Shown here: piece by piece, positions 43,847-52,558 of the stretch
Numbering within the stretch: position 1 is the first letter of the stretch
Layout of the letters: each line of letters begins with the position of its first letter
Assembly: GCA_900766265.1 (NCBI GenBank)
Contig: CAAFUS010000013.1
Span: 186,001 to 250,000 of the forward strand
Direction: 5' to 3'
DNA length: 64,000 bases
From: Pseudomonadaceae bacterium
Lineage (GTDB): Bacteria > Pseudomonadota > Gammaproteobacteria > Pseudomonadales > Pseudomonadaceae
Made by a program: the position numbers and the translations under genes
Notes under the pieces: model-generated
The model's database searches: none
What the model saw: only the letters and a program-made list of their open reading frames with translations
Told to the model about the DNA's origin: nothing

Positions 43847-46708
43847 ATGACCGAATCGGCCCGTGCCACTGCCCAGGAATCGACGATCGAGCAAGATCGT
43901 CCCGTGACCCCCCACCGCAAGTCTGAACAGGGCGTCGAGCCGACGCGCCTGCTTTATCGCAGTTCGTGCATCCCTGCCGGGTTCATGGCGGTGGCGGTCG
44001 CGGTCAGCGTCGGGATGCTGTGGGACCGCACACCCGGCTACGCTCTTGGAGGCTGGCTTGGCGCCACCTGCCTGCTTGGGCTGGCTTGGCTGTACCGCTT
44101 TGGCGCTTTCGCAGGGGCTGCGCCTGGTCAGCAGGACGACCCTGGCTGGTACCGGTCGTTCCTGCTGGGCAATGCGCTCAACGCGCTGGCGCTGGCCTAT
44201 GCCGCCGTCGTTCTGGTGCCCGCGCATGGCTTCCTGCAGCAGGCCCTGCTCTACGGGCTGATCAGCGCGGTGGTGGTGTCGGCGAGCATCGCCTACGCCA
44301 CCAGCCTGCCGGCGTTCTTCTGCGCTTCGTTACCTTGCCTGCTGCCCGCCGGGATCCTCTTGAGCATGAGCGGTGAGACCGAGCAGCAGGGCTGGGGCGT
44401 GTTGGCGCTGATGCTGCAGGCGACCCTGGCGGTGGTCGCCTGGCAGGTGAACCGACTCCATCTGCACAACCTCGAGCAGCGCGCGTGGAACGTGCAGCTG
44501 ATCGACGGGCTCGATCAGGCACGGCAACGCAGCGAGCACCTCAACGTCGAGCTGCAGCGTGAGGTCGAGCAGCGCCGCCGCGCCGAGCAGGAGTTGCGCC
44601 AGGCGTATGACGAACTCGAGCGTCGGGTCGCCGAGCGCACCGCAGAACTCGCCAAGGCCTCCGACGAGCTGACCCGCAGTGAGACGCGCCTGTCCCTCGC
44701 GCTGGAAGCCAGCGGGCTGGGTCTTTGGGAATGGAACATCCGCGACGAGACGGTCGACCATCGGCACCTGGGCATCGTTTTCGGCATCGGGCGGGACGAC
44801 CGGGAACGGCTGGCCGCTCGGTCTCGACCCGAGATCCACCCGGACGACAGCGAAGCGACGCGCCAGGCCCTCATCGCTCATCTCAAGGGAGAGAGCGAGA
44901 TCTACATGGTCGAATACCGTGCGCGCCAGGCCGACGGGGAATGGCTGTGGGTCGAAGACCGCGGCCGCGCCATCGAGCGCGACGCCAGCGGCCGAGTGGT
45001 GCGAATGATCGGTACCCGCCGGGATATTTCAGCCAGTCGCCATCAGGCTGAGCAGCAGCGGCTGGCGGCCACGGTGTTCGAGGCCGCAAGCGAAGGCATG
45101 GTGATCATGAACCCTGACTACAGGATCCTGGCGATCAACCAGGCCTGCTGTGCTCTGTCGGGCTATCGCCGTGAGGAGCTGATCGGACGCAGCGTGGCGC
45201 GACTGGCCAGCTCGGAAGCGTCGCAGCGCCAGTACGCGGCGGTGCGCGAGGCGCTGGAGGCCCATGACCGCTGGCAGGGGGAGCTGGTCGAGACGCGGCG
45301 CAACGGTGAGGTGTACCCGCAATGGGTGCAGATGCAGGTGGTGCGAAACGAACAGGGGCGCGTTGCCCACGTGGTGGGTTTCATTTCCGACCTGAGCCTG
45401 CGGCATCGGGTGGAAGAGCGGCTGCGCTACCTGACCCTCTACGACGACCTGACCGGCCTGGCCAACAGAAGTCTGTTCAAGGAGCGCCTGAGCGAAGCCT
45501 GCCAGCGGGTGCGCCAGAACGGGCGCAGCCTGGCGGTGCTGTACATCGACCTGGACCGTTTCAACCAGCTCAACGAAAGCCTCGGTCACGAGGTCGCCGA
45601 CGAGCTGCTGGTGGAGGTCTCGCGACGCCTCGCGCACAGCCTGTCGGAGGCCGATACTCTGGCGCGGCTGTCGGGGGACGAGTTCGTCGTACTGCTCGAC
45701 GCCTACGCCAGCCTGTCGAGCCTCGCCCGGCTCGGCAGCCGCCTGCTGTCGCGCATCCGCAAGCCGATCGTCGTAGCTGGCCAGGAACTGGTGATCAGCG
45801 CCTCGATCGGCGTCAGCCTGATGCCGGACAACGCCCGCGAAGGCAGCACGCTGCTGCGCCAGGCAAATATGGCCGTGCAGCAGGCCAAGCACATGGGTGG
45901 CAACACGCTGCAGTTCTTCACCGACCGTCTGCGGGCATCGAGCCTGGAAAACCTGCAGCTGGAAAACGAGCTGCGCAAGGCGCTCGAATCCGGGCAGCTG
46001 GAGGTCTTCTATCAGCCACGCCTGTGCCTGACGAGCGACCGACTGGAGGCGGTCGAGGCGTTGGTGCGCTGGCGCCATCCACAACAGGGACTGATCGGTC
46101 CTGCACATTTCATCGCGCTGGCCGAGGCCACCGGCCTGATTATTCCGCTGGGTGAGTTCGTGCTGCGCCAGGCTTGCGCGCAGGCGCGGCGCTGGCAGCG
46201 TCAAGGAGTGGGGGAGCTGCGGGTTTCGGTGAACCTGTCGGTCAAGCAGCTGCGCCAGGGCAACCTGGTCAGCCAGGTGCGTCAGATGCTCGACGAGACC
46301 GGCCTGCCCGCCAGGCTGTTGGAACTTGAGCTCACCGAAAGCCAGATGCTCGACGACATCGAGAACGCCATCGACACCTGCCGCCAGCTGCGCGCCATGG
46401 GTGTGAGTCTGGCGATCGACGATTTCGGCACCGGCTATTCCTCGCTCAGCTACCTCAAGCGCTTCCCGGTCGATTACGTGAAGATCGACAAGTCCTTCAT
46501 CGCCGAGCTCGAGCAGTCCGGCGAAGACGCCGCGATCATCCGCGCGATCATCGCCATGGCCCACAGCCTTGAGCTGAAGGTAGTGGCCGAGGGCGTCGAG
46601 ACCCAGGGCCAAATGGATTTTCTCGAGGCGCACGGGTGCGACGAAATCCAGGGCTACTTGCTGAGCGCGCCCGTGGAGCCCGAGGGCATCGTCAAGATGC
46701 TGACTTGA
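43847..46708 (+). CDS. Membrane PAS-GGDEF-EAL cyclic-di-GMP signalling protein
   Basis: A 953-residue protein. The N-terminal region (about 35-210) has five or six hydrophobic helices, then a coiled coil (HLNVELQREVEQRRRAEQE). Two PAS/PAC domains follow (about 280-395 and 400-520). The GGDEF domain (about 525-690) has an SGDEF signature in place of GGDEF, and the EAL domain (about 700-950) has intact EALVRW, DDFGTGYSSLSYLKRFPVDYVKIDKSFI and EGVETQGQ. It probably degrades c-di-GMP; synthesis is uncertain with SGDEF. ATG at 43847 is chosen; the frame is open further upstream without a better start. Confidence 0.9.
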   Translation: MTESARATAQESTIEQDRPVTPHRKSEQGVEPTRLLYRSSCIPAGFMAVAVAVSVGMLWDRTPGYALGGWLGATCLLGLAWLYRFGAFAGAAPGQQDDPGWYRSFLLGNALNALALAYAAVVLVPAHGFLQQALLYGLISAVVVSASIAYATSLPAFFCASLPCLLPAGILLSMSGETEQQGWGVLALMLQATLAVVAWQVNRLHLHNLEQRAWNVQLIDGLDQARQRSEHLNVELQREVEQRRRAEQELRQAYDELERRVAERTAELAKASDELTRSETRLSLALEASGLGLWEWNIRDETVDHRHLGIVFGIGRDDRERLAARSRPEIHPDDSEATRQALIAHLKGESEIYMVEYRARQADGEWLWVEDRGRAIERDASGRVVRMIGTRRDISASRHQAEQQRLAATVFEAASEGMVIMNPDYRILAINQACCALSGYRREELIGRSVARLASSEASQRQYAAVREALEAHDRWQGELVETRRNGEVYPQWVQMQVVRNEQGRVAHVVGFISDLSLRHRVEERLRYLTLYDDLTGLANRSLFKERLSEACQRVRQNGRSLAVLYIDLDRFNQLNESLGHEVADELLVEVSRRLAHSLSEADTLARLSGDEFVVLLDAYASLSSLARLGSRLLSRIRKPIVVAGQELVISASIGVSLMPDNAREGSTLLRQANMAVQQAKHMGGNTLQFFTDRLRASSLENLQLENELRKALESGQLEVFYQPRLCLTSDRLEAVEALVRWRHPQQGLIGPAHFIALAEATGLIIPLGEFVLRQACAQARRWQRQGVGELRVSVNLSVKQLRQGNLVSQVRQMLDETGLPARLLELELTESQMLDDIENAIDTCRQLRAMGVSLAIDDFGTGYSSLSYLKRFPVDYVKIDKSFIAELEQSGEDAAIIRAIIAMAHSLELKVVAEGVETQGQMDFLEAHGCDEIQGYLLSAPVEPEGIVKMLT

Positions 46709-46709
46709 T

Positions 46710-48066
46710 TCAGTCGCGCAGGGTGGTGCCGTCGAGCTCGCGCATCAGCAGGCCGTAGCGCAGATCCACGCCCTCGGGCACCGGCAGGTACAGCACGTGG
46801 CCATCACCCGGAGCCGCCTCGGTGCGCTCGCCGCGTGCGTTCTGCAGGTGGTCGAGGGTGAAGCCGAGGTTGCCCTGAGGAGTCATAAGCTCCAGGCGGT
46901 CGCCGATCGCGAAGCGGTTCTTGACGATCACCTCAGCCAGGCCATCGCAGCGTTCGCCGGAGAGCTCGCCGACGAACTGCTGACGCTCGGAGCGCGAGAA
47001 GCCGCGTTCGTAGTTCTGGTATTCGTCGTGCACGTGGCGCCGCAGGAAGCCTTCGGTGTAGCCGCGGTGGGCCAGGGATTCGAGGGTATCCATCAGCGAA
47101 CGGTCGAACGGCCGGCCGGCGAGGGCATCATCGATGGCCTTGCGGTAGACCTGGGCGGTGCGCGCCACGTAGTAGTGGCTCTTGGTGCGGCCCTCGATCT
47201 TCAGCGAGTGCACGCCCATCTGCGCCAGGCGCTCGACGTGCTGGACGGCGCGCAGATCCTTGGAGTTCATGATGTAGGTGCCGTGCATGTCCTCGAAGGC
47301 CTCCATCAGCTCGCCGGGACGGGTCTGGTCTTCGAGCAGGAAGACCTGATCGGTCGGCGCGCCGCTGCCCAGGGTCGGTTCGACCCTGCACGGGGGTCGG
47401 CCGGTACTGCGGGACGATCGCGCCCGTCTCGTCCTCACGCCCCTCGTGGGCCTTGTACTGCCAGCGGCAGGCGTTGGTGCAGGTGCCCTGGTTGGAGTCG
47501 CGGCGGTTGATGTAGCCCGACAGCAGGCAGCGCCCGGAGTAGGCCATGCACAGCGCGCCATGGACGAACACCTCAAGCTCCATGCCCGGCACCTGCTCGC
47601 GGATCTCGCCGATCTCTTCCAGCGAGAGTTCGCGCGAGAGGATCACCCGGCGCACGCCCTGGGTCTGCCAGAACTTCACCGTCGCCCAGTTCACCGCATT
47701 GGCCTGCACCGAGAGGTGGATCGTCATCTGCGGAAAATGCTCGCGCACCAGCATGATCAGGCCCGGGTCGGACATGATCAGCGCGTCCGGGCCCATGGCA
47801 ACCACCGGCTCCAGATCCTTGAGGAAGGTCCTGAGCTTGGCGTTGTGCGGCGCTATGTTCACCACCACGTAGAACTGTTTGCCCCCGGCATGGGCCTCGT
47901 CGATGCCCAGGCGCAGGTTGGCGTGGTCGAATTCGTTGTTGCGCACCCGCAGGCTGTAGCGCGGTTGTCCGGCGTAGACGGCGTCAGCGCCGTAGGCGAA
48001 GGCGTAGCGCATGGATTTGAGGGTGCCGGCGGGAGACAGGAGTTCGGTACGTGGGCGTGGCAACAT
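46710..48066 (-). pseudogene. trhP: tRNA hydroxylation protein P (TrhP/YegQ, U32 peptidase family), frameshifted
   Basis: The N-terminal part (from 48066) reads ELLSPAGTLKSMRYAFAYGADAVYAGQPRYSLRVRNNEF, EVFVHGALCMAYSGRCLLSGYINRR and CTNACRW, all diagnostic of TrhP. After YRPTPVQ at about 47390 the frame becomes meaningless. The rest (VEPTLGSGAPTDQVFLLEDQ to the stop at 46710, including MGVHSLKIEGRTKSHYYVARTAQVYRKAIDDA) continues in another frame. E. coli has one residue between VQ and VEPTLG, so two bases are probably missing near 47384-47390. TrhP makes 5-hydroxyuridine at tRNA position 34. It could be a real mutation or a sequencing error at a G/C run. Confidence 0.88.
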
Positions 48067-48248
48067 GCTGCGGACTCAAAGGCGCGTAAAAAGTGCGGGA
48101 TTGTACGTCATGATCTCCCGAATGCAGCGTCCGGCGGGTCGTTCCCACGCGCCAGACCCGTGGGGAATTGCCGCAGGCTGTACCGGTCTTTAGAGAGACG
48201 AGGGCTGCGCCCGTAGGGAGTGCAGCCAGGAACGAAACAGGAGGACGC

Positions 48249-48446
48249 ATGCCAGACCGAGTCGTCGCCAGTGCCAATGGGTATTACGTGTTCGAGTGCC
48301 GCACCGGCTCCTTGGACGATACGCAGATTCACTACGAAGCGCGGCAGGGCGCCCGTTGCGTCGAGCGCTTCGAGCAGCTCGACGACGCCCGGCGGTTCAT
48401 CGAAACCGTCCATATGCGCGAAGAGGGCGACAACTACCGCGAATGA
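48249..48446 (+). CDS. Small protein of unknown function
   Basis: A 65-residue acidic soluble protein (FECRTGSLDDTQIHYEAR, then FEQLDDARRFIETVHMREEGD). A strong AGGAGG lies 4-5 bases before the ATG, which supports translation. I recognise no family. It is flanked by a frameshifted trhP on the other strand and a REP-like stretch, and no operon partner is evident. Confidence 0.65.
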   Translation: MPDRVVASANGYYVFECRTGSLDDTQIHYEARQGARCVERFEQLDDARRFIETVHMREEGDNYRE

Positions 48447-48520
48447 CCCTGTTTTTTGCGGCGAAGAGGCCATCGCAAGCCTTGGTGGGCCTCGGCGTGC
48501 CTGCCGACCGTGTCGGGTCG

Positions 48521-48544
48521 TTCGCGGTCGGGACCTCTCCCACA
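48521..48544. repeat. Possible REP-type palindromic repeat
   Basis: Read on the minus strand the sequence begins TGTGGGAGAGG and ends CCGACCGCGAA, the general pattern of Pseudomonas REP elements (TGTGGGAG, palindrome, CGCGAA). It sits in a gene-free stretch of 277 bases between a small gene and lemA. Copy number cannot be judged here, since I see no second clear copy in the window. Confidence 0.4.
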
Positions 48545-48723
48545 GAGGATCGTCGCCCCGTCGTAGCGTGGCGTGACCTCGGAATGTCGTCGCGCCTTGT
48601 CCCAGGCCCCACCATCGGACGACTGCCTGGACCGATGCGCTTCGAGCATCTGCAACGGATCACAAGCGCGCGGCCGGGTTTTCGCTACTATCGCGGCCTC
48701 TCACCCTCGATAAGGACATCGAC

Positions 48724-49317
48724 ATGCTGTCGACCCTCGTTTTCCTGGCCATCCTGGCCGTGGTGGCCTTCTATGTCATCGGTATCTACAACAGGCTGGT
48801 GAAGCTGCGTAACCGCTACCAGAACGCCTTCGCGCAGATCGAAGTGCAGCTCAAGCGCCGCTACGACCTGATTCCCAACCTGGTGGAAGCCGCCAAAGCC
48901 TATATGGCGCATGAACGCGATACCCTCGAGGCGGTGATCGCCGCGCGCAACGGGGCGGTGGCCGGGCTTCAGGCGGCCGCCGCGCAACCGGGCAATGCCC
49001 AGGGCATGGCGCAGCTGGCCGGAGCCGAAAGCCTGTTGCAGAACGCTCTAGGTCGCCTGAACGTGACGCTCGAGGCGTATCCGGAGCTCAAGGCCTCGCA
49101 GAACATGCAGCAGGTCAGCGAAGAACTCAGCAGCACTGAAAACAAGCTGGCCTTCGCCCGGCAGGCCTTCAACGACGCGGTGATGGACTACAACACCTAC
49201 AAGCAGAGCTTCCCGCCGGTGGTGCTGGCGCCCACCTTCGGCCACGCACAGGATGCTGGCCTGCTGGAGTTCGCAGACAGCGAGGTTATCCAGGCTGCAC
49301 CCAAGGTCTCGTTCTAA
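48724..49317 (+). CDS. lemA: LemA family protein
   Basis: A 197-residue protein with an N-terminal membrane helix (LVFLAILAVVAFYVIGIYN) and the LemA signature VKLRNRYQNAFAQIEVQLKRRYDLIPNLVEAAKAYMAHE. A long helical bundle ends with YNTYKQSFPPVVLAPTFGH. LemA proteins are membrane-anchored coiled-coil bundles of unknown biochemical function, often encoded next to M48-family peptidases, as here: the peptidase gene starts 24 bases downstream, so they form an operon. Confidence 0.94.
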   Translation: MLSTLVFLAILAVVAFYVIGIYNRLVKLRNRYQNAFAQIEVQLKRRYDLIPNLVEAAKAYMAHERDTLEAVIAARNGAVAGLQAAAAQPGNAQGMAQLAGAESLLQNALGRLNVTLEAYPELKASQNMQQVSEELSSTENKLAFARQAFNDAVMDYNTYKQSFPPVVLAPTFGHAQDAGLLEFADSEVIQAAPKVSF

Positions 49318-49340
49318 CCCCTTCGCGCACGGATGCCAGG

Positions 49341-51236
49341 ATGAACTACTTCGAACAGCAGGCGCGCGCCAAGCGCAACAGCGGCCGCCTGATCGTGCTA
49401 CTGGCGCTGGCGGTGACCGGGCTCATCGCCCTCACCAGCCTGGCCCTGGGATTCGCCCTGCGCCTGCTGGGTCACAGTGACAGCTATGCCCTGAGCCAGG
49501 GTATCGGGATCGACTGGCAACTGATCGGTTCGGTCAGCGTGGTGGTCATCGGCGTGGTGCTGCTGGGCAGCCTGTTCAAAACGGTCCAATTGAGCCGCGG
49601 CGGCAAGGCGGTGGCCGAGCGCCTGGGTGGGCGGCTGATCAACCTGGAGCCCCGGGGTTTCGAAGAGCGCCGGCTGCTCAACGTGGTCGAGGAGATGGCC
49701 ATCGCCTCCGGCACACCGGTGCCGCCGGTCTACGTACTGGACGATTCGTCCATCAATGCTTTCGCCGCCGGGCTGACGCCCCAGGACGCGGTGATTGGCA
49801 TCACCCGGGGCGCCCTCACGCTGCTGACCCGCGAGGAGCTGCAGGGGGTGATCGCCCATGAGTTCAGCCACATCTTCCATGGCGATATGCGCCTGAACAC
49901 ACGGCTGGTCTCGGTACTGCATGGCATTTTGCTGCTGGGGTTGATCGGCGAATTCGTGCTGCGCGGCGGCGGGCGTTCGAGCCGTAGCCGCAGCAACCGT
50001 GGCAATGGCGTGGCCGCCGTGCTCCTGATCGGCGGCACCCTGATGGTGATCGGCTATGCCGGCACCTTCTTCGGCAACCTGATCAAGGCGGCGGTCAGCC
50101 GTCAACGCGAGTTTCTCGCCGATGCTGCAGCGGTCCAATTCACTCGCGACCCGTCGGGCATCGCCGGCGCGCTGAAGAAGATCGGCGGCCACCTAGGCGG
50201 TTCGCGCCTGCAATCGCCCAACGCCGCGGAGTTCAGCCACATGTACTTCGGCCAGGGTGTCTCGGCCGGGTTCGCGGGGCTGATGGCCACCCACCCGCCG
50301 CTGCCGGAGCGGATTCGCCGTGTAGAGCCCGGCTGGGACGGGCAGTTCCCTTATGTCGATCCGCGCGCCGCGGCGCTCATGCCGGGTCCCGGCATTGCCG
50401 GTCTCACCGCGGGCAGGGCGGTGGCCGGGGCCTACGACCTCTCCGATGCCGAACAGGCGATCGCCACCATCGGCGATCCGCAGCCGGCCCATTTGCAGGC
50501 CGCCCGTGACACCCTCGACCGGCTGCCGCCGATGCTGGTCGATGCGGCACACCGTTGCCACGGGGCCGAGGCGCTGGTCTATGGCCTGCTGATCGACGCC
50601 GATCCGACCGTGCGGGGCCGTCAGTTCGACCTGCTGGAGACGGCGCTGAGCGATGTACGCCAAGTCTTGGCCCAGCTGCAGCCGGCACTCGATCGGATAG
50701 GTGAAGGCCAGCGGCTGGCACTGCTGGAGCTGGCCATCCCTGCGCTCAAGCAGCTCGAACGCGAGGCATTGGTCAGGCTCAAGCAGAACCTTGCCGCGCT
50801 GATACGCGCCGATGATCGGGTGAGCCTGATGGAATGGAGCCTGCTGCGCATCGTCGAGCGCAACATCGCCGGCCCGCGGCGAATCGATGGCCGGCATTCG
50901 CTCGAGACGCTCAAGCACGAGGTGGCAGTGCTGCTGTCTGCGCTGGCACTGGCCGGGCATGACGAGCCGGACGAGGCCCGCAAGGCTTTCGACGCGGCGC
51001 AGGTGGAGTTGCCGTACGTGCTGACGATGCGCGAAGGCGAGGCCGCCGGGCTCAAGGCGCTGGACGCGGCTCTCAAGCGCCTGGTGTCGCTCAAGCCGTT
51101 GCAGAAACCGCGCCTGCTCAAGGCCATGGCTCGCTGCATCGGGCACGACGGGCGCATCAGCGCCACCGAGGCCGAACTGATGCGGGCCGTGGCCGATAGC
51201 CTCGACTGCCCGATGCCGCCGCTGCTGGTGCCTTGA
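49341..51236 (+). CDS. M48 family membrane metallopeptidase with TerB-like C-terminal region
   Basis: A 631-residue protein. Two membrane helices at about 15-40 and 55-75 precede the catalytic domain. The zinc site is HEFSH (in VIAHEFSHIFHGD), with the third ligand in the SRQREFLADAAAV helix. Further hydrophobic helices lie at about 190-210 and 228-250. The extra ~280 C-terminal residues are mostly helical and include repeats like RADDRVSLMEWSLLRIV and GHDGRISATEAELMRAVAD, which resemble TerB-type helical domains. Classical HtpX is about 290 residues. Likely substrates are membrane proteins. Co-transcribed with lemA. Confidence 0.9.
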   Translation: MNYFEQQARAKRNSGRLIVLLALAVTGLIALTSLALGFALRLLGHSDSYALSQGIGIDWQLIGSVSVVVIGVVLLGSLFKTVQLSRGGKAVAERLGGRLINLEPRGFEERRLLNVVEEMAIASGTPVPPVYVLDDSSINAFAAGLTPQDAVIGITRGALTLLTREELQGVIAHEFSHIFHGDMRLNTRLVSVLHGILLLGLIGEFVLRGGGRSSRSRSNRGNGVAAVLLIGGTLMVIGYAGTFFGNLIKAAVSRQREFLADAAAVQFTRDPSGIAGALKKIGGHLGGSRLQSPNAAEFSHMYFGQGVSAGFAGLMATHPPLPERIRRVEPGWDGQFPYVDPRAAALMPGPGIAGLTAGRAVAGAYDLSDAEQAIATIGDPQPAHLQAARDTLDRLPPMLVDAAHRCHGAEALVYGLLIDADPTVRGRQFDLLETALSDVRQVLAQLQPALDRIGEGQRLALLELAIPALKQLEREALVRLKQNLAALIRADDRVSLMEWSLLRIVERNIAGPRRIDGRHSLETLKHEVAVLLSALALAGHDEPDEARKAFDAAQVELPYVLTMREGEAAGLKALDAALKRLVSLKPLQKPRLLKAMARCIGHDGRISATEAELMRAVADSLDCPMPPLLVP

Positions 51237-51317
51237 ATCCGGTGGGCCGCCGAGCGGCGGCGAACCGGAAATGCCCGTCGACTGTCACTTGGACTTCAGC
51301 GCCACCTGGAGTCGACC

Positions 51318-51788
51318 ATGGCCGAGCCGCCTGCTTCAAACCCTGCACTGCCGCGTCGCTCGCTGATGGCCGCGGTGCTCATCGGGATCGGTCTGATGGC
51401 CGCGGTGGACGAGATCCTCTTCCACCAGATCCTCGCCTGGCACCATTTCTTCGATCGCTCCACGCCAGCGGTCGGACTGCTCTCCGATGGGCTGCTGCAT
51501 GCCGCCGAAGTGATCTTGCTGGTGGCTGGCTTCTTTCTTTATGCCGACCTGCAGCGCAGCGGTCAGCTGGTGCGTGCCCATGCCTGGGCGGGCCTGTTCC
51601 TGGGCATGGGCGGCTTCCAGCTGTTCGACGGGCTGATCAACCACAAGGTGCTGCGCCTGCACCAGGTGCGCTACGTGGATCCGCTGCTGCCCTATGACCT
51701 GGCTTGGAACGGCGCGGCACTGCTGCTGTTGGTGATCGGCCTGATGCTGCTGCGTCGCGCCCGCCGTACGCAGGGCGCGCGCGGCTAG
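51318..51788 (+). CDS. DUF2243 family membrane protein
   Basis: A 156-residue protein with four hydrophobic helices (about 15-35, 52-75, 85-108, 130-148). Conserved features include DEILFHQILAWHHF and FDGLINHKVLRLHQ, whose His residues recall metal or haem ligands. The family has no established function. It ends two bases before ctaG and the pair is probably co-expressed, which suggests a link to copper handling or oxidase assembly; that is inference. Confidence 0.85.
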   Translation: MAEPPASNPALPRRSLMAAVLIGIGLMAAVDEILFHQILAWHHFFDRSTPAVGLLSDGLLHAAEVILLVAGFFLYADLQRSGQLVRAHAWAGLFLGMGGFQLFDGLINHKVLRLHQVRYVDPLLPYDLAWNGAALLLLVIGLMLLRRARRTQGARG

Positions 51789-51790
51789 TG

Positions 51791-52558
51791 ATGCACGCCT
51801 TCGCCTGGCTGTTGCCGACACTGCCGCTAGGCCTCTACCTGGGCGCCGTGATGGTGCGGTTGCGCGACGGCGGCCAGTGGGGCGTTAGCCGTGTCGTCTG
51901 TTTCACGGTCGGGTGCGCGCAGCTGGTGCTGGCCCTGTCACCGCCGCTGATGGCCTGGGCCCATGCTGATCCGTGCGGGCACATGCTGCAGCACCTGCTG
52001 CTGGGCATGTTCGCGCCCATCGCGCTGATGCTCGGTCGGCCGCTCAGCCTGCTGTTGCGGACCTTGCCGCAGCACCATGCGCGAAGGGCGGCGTCGCTGC
52101 TCGGCTCAGCACCCATGGTCGCGTTGACGCATCCCATCACGGCGCTGCTGCTGGACGTCGGCGGCCTCTACCTGCTCTACCTGACGCCGCTGTTCGCCAC
52201 CAGCCTGGATGACGCGCTGCTGGGCGGCTGGCTGCACCTGCACTTCCTGCTGGCCGGGTATCTGTTCGTCTGGTCGATCGCCGGCCCCGATCCGGCGCCG
52301 TCGCGGCCCGGTTTCGCGCTGCGACTCGGCGTGCTGTTCGCCGCTATCGCCGCCCACGGGATTCTCGCCAAGCTGATGTATGGCTACGGCTACCCCCAGG
52401 GCACGGCGTTCAGCCCCGAGCAGCTGGAGGCGGCAGCCCAACTGATGTATTACGGCGGCAGCCTGGCCGAACTGCTGCTGGTGGCGCTGCTCTTCGCCGC
52501 TCGGCCGGGACGCCGCTGGCGCGCAGGAATGCTGGCGCCGCCGGGCCTGCCGCGCTGA
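51791..52558 (+). CDS. Cytochrome c oxidase assembly factor CtaG-like membrane protein
   Basis: A 255-residue protein with six to seven membrane helices. The family pattern of His residues is visible in HMLQHLLLGMFAPIALMLGRPLSLLLR and in GGWLHLHFLLAGYLFVW. caa3-type CtaG proteins are implicated in copper delivery to the CuA/CuB sites of haem-copper oxidases. It follows the DUF2243 gene and is convergent with ask, whose stop begins one base after this stop. No oxidase genes are in the window. Confidence 0.85.
   Translation: MHAFAWLLPTLPLGLYLGAVMVRLRDGGQWGVSRVVCFTVGCAQLVLALSPPLMAWAHADPCGHMLQHLLLGMFAPIALMLGRPLSLLLRTLPQHHARRAASLLGSAPMVALTHPITALLLDVGGLYLLYLTPLFATSLDDALLGGWLHLHFLLAGYLFVWSIAGPDPAPSRPGFALRLGVLFAAIAAHGILAKLMYGYGYPQGTAFSPEQLEAAAQLMYYGGSLAELLLVALLFAARPGRRWRAGMLAPPGLPR

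Noticed and set aside
45029..46633. A 534-codon minus-strand frame opposite the GGDEF-EAL gene
   Set aside because: Antisense of a well-defined two-domain enzyme; no independent support.
48067..48248. Possible sRNA or small gene upstream of the 65-residue protein
   Set aside because: No clear promoter plus terminator pair and no coding frame with a ribosome site apart from the annotated one.
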